Assembly: GCF_000275845.1 (NCBI RefSeq)
Contig: NW_006766886.1
Location: 667,573 to 731,572, forward strand
Origin: Dichomitus squalens LYAD-421 SS1
Taxonomy: Eukaryota > Basidiomycota > Agaricomycetes > Polyporales > Polyporaceae
Direction of reading: 5' to 3'
Length of the DNA stretch: 64,000 nt
How positions within the stretch are numbered: the stretch's first letter is position 1; the number at the start of each line of letters is the position of its first letter. The translations under genes and the position numbers were made by a program. Below, piece after piece: positions 47,594 through 58,815 of the stretch. The notes below the pieces were generated by a model. The model made no database searches, had not been told where the DNA came from, and saw nothing but the letters and a program-made list of their open reading frames with translations.

Positions 47594-48695
47594 ATGCCAC
47601 CATACCTCATAGTCGGTGCTTCTCGCGGAATCGGCCTCGAGTACGTCGTCCAGCTTGTAAGTACAATTTCACTGGGCTCGAACCTGTCGGATTGTAGCTG
47701 ATCCATTTCGCATTTACCAGGCCAAACGCCCCGATGCAGTGGTCATCGCTCTCGTCCGCAACCCGGCTAAATCCACCCATCTTACTTCTGCCATTGCATG
47801 TCTCAAGAACGTCCATGTGGTAGCAGGTGACGTGACCGAGTATCGCACGCTAGAGGTCAGGCTGCCATCCATAATCTACCGCTATTTCGTTCTTTGCTCA
47901 TGCTGCATGTCTTGTACAGCTTGCCGCGAAGCAGGTGGCAGAAATCACTGGCGGAGGGTTGGACTACCTGATCCACAACGCTGCCAACTTGGACCCATCT
48001 ACCTTCTTTAAAGGATTCGACGACTAGTGCGTGCTCTTTCGACTCCGTGGTTCCTTATCTTTTACGCTTATACTCGGCACAGCACCGATGTGGAACAGCT
48101 TGACGCCGATTTCATTGATGCGGTACGGCGGGCATTGTAATGTTATGTTGATATCGGTCTGACCTCGACCTTTGATTCGTAGTTCAAGATTGATAGTCTC
48201 GGACCTGTCCATAGCATCAGGGCGTTCCTACCCCTCCTCCGCGCGTCCTCGACCAAGAAGATCATCGTCCTCAGCACAGGGGTCGTCCGGCACCTCGGCG
48301 TCGCGAACATCGCGGCGTACTCGATGACGAAGGCTTCGGGCCTCCTCGCGACCACGAAGTACGCAGTCCAGCTCAAGGACGAGGGCTTCGTCGTCATCAG
48401 CCTTAACCCGGGGCTCGTAGATACCTCTGCCACCGCCATCAATGACAGTGCGTCACTTACTTTCGAGCCGACGGCGATTTCGTTTCGCGTGAGCTGATGT
48501 ATTCTCTCAGGCACTACCGCTCAAGGCGTTACAGCCTTCCTAAGCAGGGCGAGCTCGTCTGACGTTCATATCAAGAAGATTACACCCGAGGAATCGGTCG
48601 TAGCGCAGCTGAAGGTCATCGATGCGCTCGCTCCTTCCGACAATGGCTTGTTCCTCAAACACACGGGCGGAGAGCTAAGGCTCTCGGCTAATTGA
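47594..48695 (+). CDS. Short-chain dehydrogenase/reductase
   Basis: An NAD(P)-dependent oxidoreductase of the classical SDR fold, about 260 residues over six exons. The start MPPYLIVGASRGIGLEYV holds the GxxxGIG cofactor loop. VVAGDVTE binds the adenine side, LDYLIHNAANLD is the NNAG-like motif, and KKIIVLSTGVV carries the catalytic Ser. AAYSMTKAS gives the YxxxK pair, and VISLNPGLVDT follows. Arg in GASRG favours NADP. The ending SAN gives no targeting signal. It resembles the C-factor/sniffer-like SDRs of fungi; the substrate cannot be read from sequence. A TATA motif and a duplicated upstream element suggest regulated expression. Internal exon borders around 48030-48185 are less certain. 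Confidence 0.87.
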
Positions 48696-49386
48696 GCGCC
48701 CCTTTTGAACATGTATATTAGCACTCAAATGGAACAATGGTCGTGACGTGATTCTGCCCTGGGTGCTCCGAGTGCCGATAAGACCGCCAATGCAGGGTGT
48801 ATTAGTTTCTAGCGGGGGGTCATACACACAGCCGTCCTATGACGAGGTGGCGGTTACCCTTAGCACGATCACTGAGCCCGGTGATGTGCGCATATACCCA
48901 CCGATGGCTAATTCGAACGTAACTTCCAATTAAACTGCCTTTCGCGTAATGGCTTCGACGGGCGGGTTCGAGCCACTACTCAACCTGCTCTTCGCTTCCC
49001 AAACATTCTGCCGCCTAACATACTAGATCTTTGTATATCAATGTGCAATACAACACGACTGACCAGATGCGTGTATTTGGACCTGAGACGAGAACTGACG
49101 TCTGGAATCGGCAGCATCGGGCATGCCTCGGTGACCGAGGTTTGCGCGCTTAGGATAACCGCCCAAGACACTTCCACCAGCCTGGCAATGGATCCGCATG
49201 TCGTTTTCAAGATTTATGGCACCACTTACAAACCTTCTGACTTACTCCTGCTTGGATATGCCCGAGGGAGTTGATTGAGCAGCGCCCTCAGGCTGACACG
49301 ACGTGTATAAAACCCCCATGGATTTGAGGGGTCTCGTTCATCTCCTTCCGGCCCAGCAATTCGTACAGAACAATCAGCCTTTCAAT
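48696..49386 (+). other. Intergenic with promoter of the NmrA-like gene
   Basis: No gene is seen. TATAAAA at 49306-49312 lies 75 bases before the next ATG and is a good TATA box. Confidence 0.6.
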
Positions 49387-50651
49387 ATGTCCTCCAAAAA
49401 GCTCATCCTAGTCATCGGCGCGACCGGTGCTCAAGGCATCGCTGTCATCGACGCCCTCCTCGCGCCGGCCACAGACGGCTCCCCCTCTCCGTACGCGGTG
49501 CGTGCACTCTCGCGAGACCCCAACAGCCGTCGCGCGAGGGAACTGGCGAAGAAGGGCGTTGAGTTCGCTCAGGGTATGTCTTGTTGACGTTGGTCCTTGG
49601 TGTAGCATTCATGCTAACGTGCTTGCTTGATAGGCTCCTTCGACGATTTCCCAAAGGTGTTCGCCGCGCTCGAGGGGGTATGGGGCGTCTGGAACAACAC
49701 GGATGGCTTCACCGTTGGAGAGACTAAAGAGATCTTTGCTGGGATCCGCATCTTCGAACTTGCGAAGCAGATCAGGACGGTTCGCCACTACATCTGGAGC
49801 AACTTGGACTACAGTTTCAAGGTCAGTCGGTGTAGGAGTGAATCGCACAGGGACGAGACGTTGACTAAGGTCGTCGGCCAACAGAAAGGGGGATACAAAC
49901 CAGCCTACAAGTGCGAGCACTACGACGGCAAGGGCCGCGTAGCCGAGTGGATGAAGGCGCAGCCGTCCATTGTAAGCGACAACGACATGTCTTGGAGCGT
50001 CGTGACTTCCGGCCCTTACATGGAGATGCTGACGATCGTAGGTGTGCTCCTGTTGCTCCAGAATCGTGAGCTGACCGCGCCTCCATATAGCCCATGTTTG
50101 GCCCGCTCGGCCAGCGCCCAGATGGCACCTTCGTGTTCGCGTCGCCGGTCGGTGACGGTCACGTTCCCATGATCGCCCTCGAGGACCTCGGGTTCTTCGC
50201 GCGGTACTCCTTCGACCACCGCGCGGAGGTATCAGCCCAAGACCTCGAGATCGCGACCGACTGGGTCAACTGGGACTACCTCGTTGAGACGTTCACGAAG
50301 GTCACGGGCTACAAGGCCGAGTACCTGCGCCAGTCGCTCGACAGTGAGGGCTGGTTCGGGAACTTGCTCCGCACGGACAAGCCTGTCGCCAACGAGCAGA
50401 AGCCTGGCGATGGGACGACGACCTGGCAGCAGAACTTCACGAGTTTCTGGTCCATGTGGCGCGACGACGTCATCACGCGCGACTGGGAGTGGCTGAAGAA
50501 GACGAACCCGAAGGGATACACCCTCGAGAGCTGGATGAGGGCGAAGAACTACCAAGGTCTTCCTAACCCGGCGCTGCTCAAGAACTCCGAGGATGACAAG
50601 GCGGTCTTGCCGAACAAGGAGAGGATCCAGAAACTCCTCGGGCACCTGTAA
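49387..50651 (+). CDS. NmrA-like family protein
   Basis: NmrA-like proteins are SDR-fold, NAD(P)-binding proteins. They often act as redox sensors or reductases and usually lack the SDR catalytic Tyr-Lys pair. About four exons give about 330 residues. The N-terminus MSSKKLILVIGATGAQGIAV has the GATGAQG nucleotide loop, with ALSRDPNSRRARELAKKGVE after it. Then follow FAALEGVWGVWNNTDGF, RHYIWSNLDYSFKKGGYKPA, YKCEHYDGKGRVAEWMKAQ and MSWSVVTSGPYMEML. The second half has FASPVGDGHVPMIALEDLG and ends at LGHL. The fold assignment is firm; a regulatory or enzymatic role cannot be decided. Confidence 0.9.
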
Positions 50652-51484
50652 TTGCTGACTCGGTTCAGAATGCCTGATCGAAATCGTGTGATGATATGTG
50701 TATGCCACCTACATCAATAAGAGAATTGATAGAGGGTCCATTTAGATGGCAATCAGGAATTTGAGACACTGTTCAGGGAGTATAAGCCCACATACTATGA
50801 TACCGCCGCTAGTCAGCAACCGAAGAGTCAGCAGAAGCCACGAAACTCTAAGTGGCGCATAAAAGCCATGAAAGAGTTGGCAATCATTTGCATTCGTCGA
50901 GTGGCCTCCGAAACGCTCGTGATGACATAGAAATGTTAACAATGATTAGCCAACGTGATGGGAGGTGGGGAGTTTGCTCGAGACAACTCCGGAAGGCTGC
51001 GGCAATGTCTAGGTGTCAGGGACGAGGTTTATGTATTGCGAGACATTCGCGTATACGAGTACATGCACACTGAGACTGGGGAGAAATCAACTCGGATTGA
51101 GCATGTAGACAACCAGCGAAGACAGCTCACGGCAGAACGGGCTATGCTGACACTGGTGGAGGTTCCATACATACGCCTGTCGTATGCTGTATGCCATCAA
51201 CTGAGCGTCGTTGTGTCCATAGGTGCCGGTAGAGGGACGTAGTGTCTGTCCAGTACTATCTTCCCTCGTTCTGCGGCACAGCACTTGGAAAATGCTCATC
51301 TCACTAGCCAGGTCGGCGGAGGGGCAGTCCGATGCGAAGACTGCTGGTACGAATGTCGCGTTGATCCATTGTTCTGATATATGCAGGATTAGATGCGCGA
51401 CTGGCAGTTCTGCAAGCTACCTTGTAACGAGAGAAGTCCCGATGGGTGCATACTCACAAGATCATCCCGGTTCCCCTACAGCCC
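50652..51484. other. Intergenic, no gene seen
   Basis: Region between two convergent genes. No supportable coding frame. Confidence 0.5.
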
Positions 51485-52045
51485 CTACGCTTCCCTCTCT
51501 TCCTTGATGGAGACGCGTTTGCGCATGTGTGTCTTGGGTACACCCGTCCTGAACGCGCTCTTCTCCCTCGGCTCTGGCGGAGGCGGCGCATCGCGTTCCG
51601 GCTGAAGCTCCTTGACCGCCGCCTTGGGTTTAGCACGAGGGGCGAATATCGCGTGTAGGATGGAGGAGGTTATGATGCGCGCCGTAAAACCAACAACAAG
51701 AGCGCATATAACAGCTACGCCGACGAGGACGTAGATAGGGTAGACGTTTCGCGCGATGGCGGCGGTAACTGCGTAAGGCGCGAAGACAAACACGTCCAAG
51801 AGGACTTGGACCAGGACGAAGACAGGAGAGAGCAGGTAGGAGATTGGGGTGAGGAGCAGAGATATTGGTGCAAGGAGTGTGAATATGACAGCGAGTGTCG
51901 TCCGGGAAATAACGCCAAATGATGCAGTCGATGCACTAGACAGGAAGCGGATGATGTCGACAATCGGAGGCGAAGCAGCTATGGCTGCTGGGATGGGTCC
52001 GGAGTCGCCCTGTTGAGATACATGATTGGCAGCATTCTGGCTCAT
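51485..52045 (-). CDS. Predicted membrane protein, unknown function
   Basis: A single exon of 186 residues starts at ATG 52045. Residues 35-130 are strongly hydrophobic: TTLAVIFTLLAPISLLLTPI continuing into SYLLSPVFVLVQVLLDVFVF, then PIYVLVGVAVICALVVGF. This suggests two or three membrane segments or a membrane hairpin. The C-terminus is basic and proline-rich (QPERDAPPPPEPREKSAF) and ends KRVSIKEEREA, likely cytosolic. I recognise no family. Hairpin-type ER or lipid-droplet proteins have similar layouts, but this is only a resemblance. Confidence 0.65.
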   Translation of the reverse strand: MSQNAANHVSQQGDSGPIPAAIAASPPIVDIIRFLSSASTASFGVISRTTLAVIFTLLAPISLLLTPISYLLSPVFVLVQVLLDVFVFAPYAVTAAIARNVYPIYVLVGVAVICALVVGFTARIITSSILHAIFAPRAKPKAAVKELQPERDAPPPPEPREKSAFRTGVPKTHMRKRVSIKEEREA

Positions 52046-53419
52046 CTTAGGCTGCTGAGGACGGCGAGCAAGGTCGTAGTAAAGTCGTGATAGGAGACGT
52101 CGCCGGATTGCCAGGGAGCGCCGGATGGATGTTTGGCTCAGAAGCTTTTGATAAACAATTACGTAAAGCTAGACGCTACATCTCTCTCTCCGCATATGGA
52201 AGGCAGGAGAAGGAACAGGACCCTTCACATCGACATCACAGTATTTTTCCTCCATCCGATATCGATGCCATTTTCCTTCTTCTCAAACTCTTGCATCTCA
52301 TCTGCGGCCTTGTCTGAGCACGCTGAGACATTTAGCATGTGTCTATATTGCTAGATGCCTGACATTACCCCGTACAGGGACAACCTAGCCTGAGCAAGCC
52401 TCGACGCTTCCGACAGCCTCACAGAGACTACCCACCTGCTCTGTATACGTTGCCGAACTCTTCTCGTCAGCTCTATTTACCTGCTGCTTGACATCACATC
52501 CGTCTACTTCGTTCAAGTTGTCACATTCACATGACGAGGATACATCCTCAATTCCGCGCAGGCTGTTCATCCGCTTGGACACGCGACTCTGCTCCCTCCG
52601 AAGCACAAGTTTCTATCTCGGTGAGCTGCCATTGCTTTCGTTCTCTCTCGTCCCTGACACATGCTAAACAATGTGCAGCGCACCGAGTCATTATGCCCAA
52701 CATTTATTCTGTTCGGACTGCCTCATAAATCCCTTCGCGGCTAAACAATCGATTCTCTAGGCTTTCGCCGCGACCTTGTAGAAACAGGATCTCCATCCCA
52801 GCTCGCTTCTCTCCCTTGCATCCACATGGAGATTAGACAATATACGCCGACCGACGTAGAATCTGTGGCAAACCCCGTCTGAGTTGGATCTGAAAGGCGC
52901 TGCGCGGTGAGTCACGGACAGCTGATCGAAAGTCCCACACACTATAAGTATCCATGGGATTGCTGCGGCCATCTACTCGGTCTTCCTCTTATCATGCACT
53001 CATCCGTGCACCCTTTTTCGTTTACGGTTTAATCCGATTCGACGAAGGCATGCTATACATCGGAGCGTCGAATACCAATCATAGAGGCGGAGAATCCAGG
53101 TTACTACGGAACTCGTGACGCTCAACATCGTTCCCAATAATAAGGTAAGCACATACAGGACAAGATATGGCTAGTGTACACATGAAGAAGGCTGCCGGGA
53201 GCTCGCATAGGTGAAGCGGCAGGGGGACATATAATCTGTGTAAAATCGAGAGGCAAGAGGCAAGACGGGATATAGGGCACCGTGATACCGAGTGCACAGG
53301 CGAAACCCACCGCGTCCGCTACGCACGTCGTTTAGCCGCATATATGCTCTCAACACGAGGCTTCATACCTTGACATGCGCATCTCTCGGGCCAGCGTATC
53401 GCATACCGCGATCCAGTAT
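52046..53419. other. 1.4-kb stretch without a supportable gene
   Basis: Only short overlapping frames without motifs are present. Confidence 0.5.
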
Positions 53420-54486
53420 TCACAAATTCGCACTCACGCTCAGACCCATCGCTCGCGCGCCAGCGCCCACCGCGCCCTCCCACCCAAGGAACCGCTCGTT
53501 GGACACCTTGTCCGGCGACCCATATGCAACGTGCACATCCGAGCCGTGGTCCATCCACGCAGCGATCCCCCGCGAGCGCGCCCAGATGGAGATGAACAAT
53601 ATCCGCTTCAGCTTGCGGTTAACGAAGAACCAGTGCGAGCTCCAGAGGAGCGCGCCGCGGCGGCGGAAGCGGCCCCCGGCGGCAGGTCGCGCTCCGACTC
53701 GTCGGTGCTGCCGGTGCTGCGCCGGCGCGCCGGTGCCTCGTCGACGTCGTAGTCGTCGAACTGAAAGTGGATGTCGTCGTCGCTCGAGGGCGCGCCGTCG
53801 TCGTCGGCGGACGCGAGCTCGTCCTCGTCGTCGGTGTCGTTCGCGTGCGGGTCGAACTCTGGGTCGGGCGTGTACGAGTAGACCTCGCACTCGGCGAGGC
53901 TGATCTCCTTGTTGAGCGTGTTGTAGACGGTGGGGTGGGTGCCGGACTGGGCGCGCGAGGGCGCGCGGGGGCTCGGCTTGACGTAGAAGTCGAGCGGGGA
54001 GGAGGAGGTGGGGACGGAGCGGGGGAAGAAGTCGGCGGAGGAGGGCGGGTAGGAGGAGTACGTACGGGACGAGGGGAGGCCGGAGCGGTGCGGGGAGACG
54101 AGGGTGGTGGAGAGGGCGTTGAGGACGGCGGCGCCGGACTCCTCGCGGTTGAAGTGGTAGGGGCGGACGTCGGAGAACTCGTGGTCGGGGAAGGCGACGT
54201 TGAGGGTGGCGATGAGGAGGTAGAGGGTCTTGCGGGAGTGGGGCTCGGTCATGGGCCCGAACGGCGTCATCTCGCCCTGGGGGTCGACGGCCATGTCGGA
54301 GGGGAGGGGCGGGGAGTGGGAGACCTCGTCGGCGTAGGCGTGCTCGAGGTCGCGGAAGAGCTTCTTGTCGCGCTTGATGTTCTTGCAGCTGTAAAGCTCG
54401 ATGCGGGTGTGGACCGAGCACTCGGGCCCTTCGTGGGTGAGTGCGCGGGCGAGGGTGGAGAGCTCGTTGCGTTCGATGAACTTCAT
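53420..54486 (-). CDS. MAF1: Maf1, repressor of RNA polymerase III
   Basis: Maf1 shuts down Pol III transcription under stress or TOR inhibition. The start is MKFIERNELSTLARALTHEG, then CSVHTRIELYSCKNIKRDKK (box A). Box B/C elements follow: RKTLYLLIATLNVAFPDHEF, FSDVRPYHFNREES and NKEISLAECEVYSYTPDPEF. A Ser/Pro-rich linker between boxes A and C is typical of phosphoregulated Maf1. An acidic Asp/Glu-rich stretch comes next. The conserved end LLWSSHWFFVNRKLKRILFI is encoded in a different frame from the first 270 residues. A short or non-standard intron near 53740-53680 or a one- or two-base error must connect them. I therefore give the gene its full extent but not a resolved join. Confidence 0.88.
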
Positions 54487-57400
54487 CGTGTCGTGGGGGT
54501 GTACCGGGGACGGCGTTCGTGGATTATGGGCTTGCTACGTGCTCACGAGAAGTGCTTAAGTGTGCTGCGGGAGGTAAGGTACTTGGCTATCGTCGGTCCG
54601 TTGCGGGAATAGACAAAGGCGACGAAAGGCAAACGGAGTGACGCGAACTAAGAGCGCCCGGTCGGTTGGTGACAAGTCGAAGGCCTGCAGGTGTGGGGGA
54701 CAGTAGCGATCGAGGCTGGGGGGAAGCCTGGACGGGAGGGAGGTGTCGTCGGGGGAGGAGGCGGGGTGGGAGAGGCGTGCTAAGAGCGCCGTGCGGATGC
54801 GAACCGCCGGACTTCATGTCATGCACATGTTTGGCCTTGGTTTGGCCTTGGTTTGGCTGCCTCCGATCGCCACGCCCGTTTCTTCCCCAACGCCTATCGC
54901 ACGTTCCATGTCCCTCCTGCCACTCCCGCTGCCCCTCAGCCAATCGTAAAACCCACTACCGCCGATCCTTCCATGCTTTCTGCCACGGAGTTCACTCAGC
55001 TTGCCATAAGCCGGATACCAAACGCCCGTCGGCTGTGGCGCCGGCTGTAGTACTAACTATAAACCTAGAACTTGCTAACCGCCCTCCAGTTATGTACAAT
55101 TTGAGACTCGACCAGTGCACTTCGAGCCTGGAAGAAACCCGTCAGGTGCCTACCGCAGTTTCCTTCTGCCCGACTATTGCCTCCGATGGGAAGAGAGCAA
55201 GTGCCATAGAACGTTTATCGAAGAGACATCCGGAGCGCTAGACTCACGAAGCGTATCGGCGGGAGCCTCTGTAACCCGTGCGATTCGTCGCTAATCTGAA
55301 GTACTGCAGCAACTATGGAATGCAGCTGTTCCTCCAAATCCCACACCCATGCCATCCGATCGAGAGCGCACCGAGTATTTGTAATGTCGTTCTCGACGGT
55401 AGTCCTCGTGCATAGGAATTGGCTGACCAAGCACTCCATAATCTATTACTAGATGCAGCGCGCAAAAGGCTCTCCCCGCATCCGAACAAAGGCGGAGACG
55501 AGGATTCGTGACTTGGTCACGTGCAAGACGCGTCGCGGAGGATAGCGCATTGACGCTCGCGAGTCGCGACTGGTGGCTACCGGGTATTGTGGCGTTGGTC
55601 ACTTCCTACGGCCTATGAACGTAGACGTCGTCGCTCCGCTTCGACTAATGTCAAGCACTTCTGGAAATGCGTGCATCTGCACGGTCTGTGAGAGTGGCGC
55701 GCTGCTGAATGGCAAAGTGTCGTGAAGGCGATGCCCGGCGATGAGCGGTCTATCTGGATATCCTCGGATGCCGACTAGACCCAGCTAGCTTCTAGTCGTG
55801 TTTGTGATCGGAGTGAGCAAGCTGCACGGTGGACTGAGCCGTAAGGAGAACAAGGACGATGCACCCGTTTGGGAAGGTCACCACGTTCGGAGTCTGAACC
55901 GCCACCGAACATAAAAGGCCGCGCTTGCCAATGGTCGTTACTTCCATCCCCCATCCTCCGTCCCCCATCTCTGAGCCACGCTCGCTCATCCTCTCACTTC
56001 AACCTGAACAGTGGCGCCTATCCCTTCCATGATCAATTTCTGGACGCCACTGTCATTGGCGGTGGCTGACGGTGGACCTCCGCCCCCCGACGACGTCAAT
56101 TACCACTGTCCTGAACTGTCGGGCCCCCTCAAACACTCACATTCAGTCCTCTATGCCTCAGAGTACGCTTTCGCCACACTCAACGCGCTCCATAACGCCT
56201 CCCGCCACAGTCCGGTACGCGTCTGTGGATAGCCGCCGCATCGCCCTAACCACCGCCACTCGAACCACAGCACACAAACCAACGAGGGGTGAAAGGGAAA
56301 GTCGATGTTGTATCCGCCCAGTACGTCCGCCATTTCTGCAGTCATCATCCCCGAGTGATCCACAGGGTGACCGAGCCAACGAACACACGGGCGCGCGTTA
56401 CACGCTCACGTGCACGTTCGCTTTGCGCGACGCTGAAGAGTAAGGCCCCAACCGGGCGACGATCCTCAAGCGCGTCCACGAACGAGTCACGGAACTGGTG
56501 GGAGTGTGGGCGACCGTCTCCGGACCGTCATGATATGCCCTACCCCAGTCGAGACTCGTCGTGCCGCATGCTGCTGCGCCCATGAGTGCGACCACGACGC
56601 CGAAAAGTAAAGCGGGCGATGATCCTCAAGCGCGTCCGCGATGCGGCTTTTCCGGGGGAGTGTGTGGGCGGTGGTGGTCACGGAACGCCATCGATTTCCT
56701 ACCTCGGCCCAAGCTGGCGTCGTGTCGGTCTGGCATAGAAAGGAGTGAAAAACAAATACAACCGGAATGTGGGCGGTGGCGGGCATCTTCGCCACTACTC
56801 CCATGGTCTACGTGAATCCACATCGACACGTCACCGCGGCCCCAGATGCATGAATAGGGTAAATGAGCAACATCCGCTTCCACAGCAAGCACCTGCGGTC
56901 GAGGCGCTAGTCCCTGTCAACAACTATAGGAGGCATGCTGCATACGAGAGATTATGCCCGCCAATTGACGGATTATTGCCGATACCTCGGCGGTATAATC
57001 CATGGTATCAGCACAAAACGCGACGCTAGCAATGCAACAACAGAAAATAATGGTACAATGGAGGGCCGCAGAAATTGCGAAACGTCAGTGCCATCAACAT
57101 ACCAGGACGCCTAACGCAACTGACAACGCTCACTTTCAAGATTCTGTGGGTGTCCAGCAGGCAGCGGTAAACAACCCCTTTCGACATCGGCAGGGACCGT
57201 CTACGTGGTAAAGATGTCAACCGCTGTAGCGATGCGCAAACACACGGCCGTCATCAGTACAAGGCGACCTGGCCATGAGATGAAGCAAAGCATGGCGAGA
57301 TATAGCACATATGACGGCGAGGGAAGCAAGACGACGAGCAAATATGCAAAATGTTGCACCACCACAGCACCTTAATCTGACGGATGAATGCCCTTGAACG

Positions 57401-58094
57401 GGTGTCAGAAGGACATCAAGTATTGCCAGGTTTACTCATGAAAACTGTGAGCTGAATGGTAGCACCGTACACGGCCCGATGGCAAGTTTGCCATTTGCTA
57501 GTTTGCCGTCTACCATTGCACGGGTGATGAGCCCGTAATATTGGGCTGCTCTATAGCCGCTTCCCTGACAGGATGTTCCCGAACACCATTCCACAGCAGG
57601 CTACCCATGTGGCGATGACAAGAAAAGACTCACCATTTCGGATTCCAAACTCCACTATTCGCCGCGAGAACGCGAAACCGGGATAAACTTCGACCTGTCA
57701 TCCCATGGTTCGTTGTGCTGTAGACGGTATGCCAGCACAGAAAGGACGGAAGATGACGATGAGAAGAGAAGGCAGGAGAGGCGTCGAATCTGTGATAGAG
57801 GTGAGCAGCCCGATGCCCTTGTCCGGTTCAGGGATCGTTGAGGACCGCACGCTGGTTGCAATGCGCGAAAGACATGGGGCGGGGAAGCATCAGGACAACG
57901 TATCTGGAGGCGAGGCGACCCAAAGCACGAGAGGTAGCGGAGTCATCGGGGAAACAACCGCAAGTCGCCTGAGTAGCTATGGAACAGCCCAGGGAGACAA
58001 AGTAAAAGAGTATATGAGTGTCCGCGGCACGGAGAGACAGAAAGAGACAGTACGTCGGGCAGCCTGATGAGTCGGCTGGGTGGTAGGTTGGGGG
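54487..58094. other. 3.6-kb gene-poor stretch
   Basis: No confident gene. A plus-strand frame at 56029-56232 (ATG at 56029, after a C/T-rich leader and an ATAAAAGG motif near 55911) is the best candidate for a short gene but lacks any known motif. A partial direct repeat (ATCCTCAAGCGCGTCC with flanks) occurs near 56462 and 56620. Confidence 0.5.
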
Positions 58095-58138
58095 GACGAG
58101 CTGAGGACGAGCTGAGGACGAGCTGAGGACGAGCTGAG
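58095..58138 (+). repeat. 11-bp tandem repeat, four exact units
   Basis: GACGAGCTGAG is repeated four times without change (58095-58138), in a non-coding stretch about 680 bases upstream of the HET-domain gene. Confidence 0.9.
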
Positions 58139-58758
58139 TCTCCCGGATGCCCAGGGACGTTACGCGCTTGCCGAAAAAGCTTAGCGCCGGACCCCGGTTA
58201 GACATTGCGCGTTCGTCCCATCCCTCCTCCCCACCACCTCTCTCTGTATAGGGTTACTTCGTTTCCCTGGCCTCTAACTTCTCGCTGCTCATCCAGTATG
58301 TCTCAGGAACCTCGTATGGACAGAAGCTTGACGAAGATGCTGGCGTGAGGTGTTACGCATCTCGAAGGTCTTACGCGTTGTACTGCCGTCCTTCCTGAAG
58401 GCGAAGAGCCATTAAATGCTTTTGTTGGTCTGGCATATACGTGGTTTCGATGCGATGAATTATACACGAGGTGGTATGGTTCACCATGCATGTAGACTGA
58501 AAGCATGGAAATTATATGTCGAGCGCCGGTTCCATCTATTGGCCCCGCGTGCGTCTCATCCCCTGTTCTGTAGGGACTTGAACTTGACTGCACCGCACAG
58601 CGAGCCTTCTGTCGCTGCGATTTTCCCGTTCCTAAGGCCTGCGAGTCTTCAGCCGTGCTCGTCATCTCAGGACTCCCCCACCATTTGCAACCCCTGCCGT
58701 ATCTACGTCCAATCTGTTCCAGCAATCACGAGGTCATATCTACTGGTGGGTGGAGATT

Positions 58759-58764
58759 TATATA
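58759..58764 (+). promoter_or_regulatory. TATA box of the HET-domain gene
   Basis: TATATA in TTTATATATT lies 52-57 bases before ATG 58816. Its position decides that translation starts at 58816, because the longer upstream frame has no ATG. Confidence 0.6.
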
Positions 58765-58815
58765 TTCTCCTATTCCGACTCACGGAAAGTCTTTTCGAGA
58801 GCTTACGATATAACC

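Noticed and set aside
48955..48990. Possible tRNA T-loop (GGTTCGAGCC)
   Set aside because: No matching acceptor, D or anticodon stems around it on either strand.
53767..54612. 281-residue plus-strand frame over Maf1
   Set aside because: Composition is Gly/Val/Arg-only low complexity and it is antisense to conserved Maf1 blocks.
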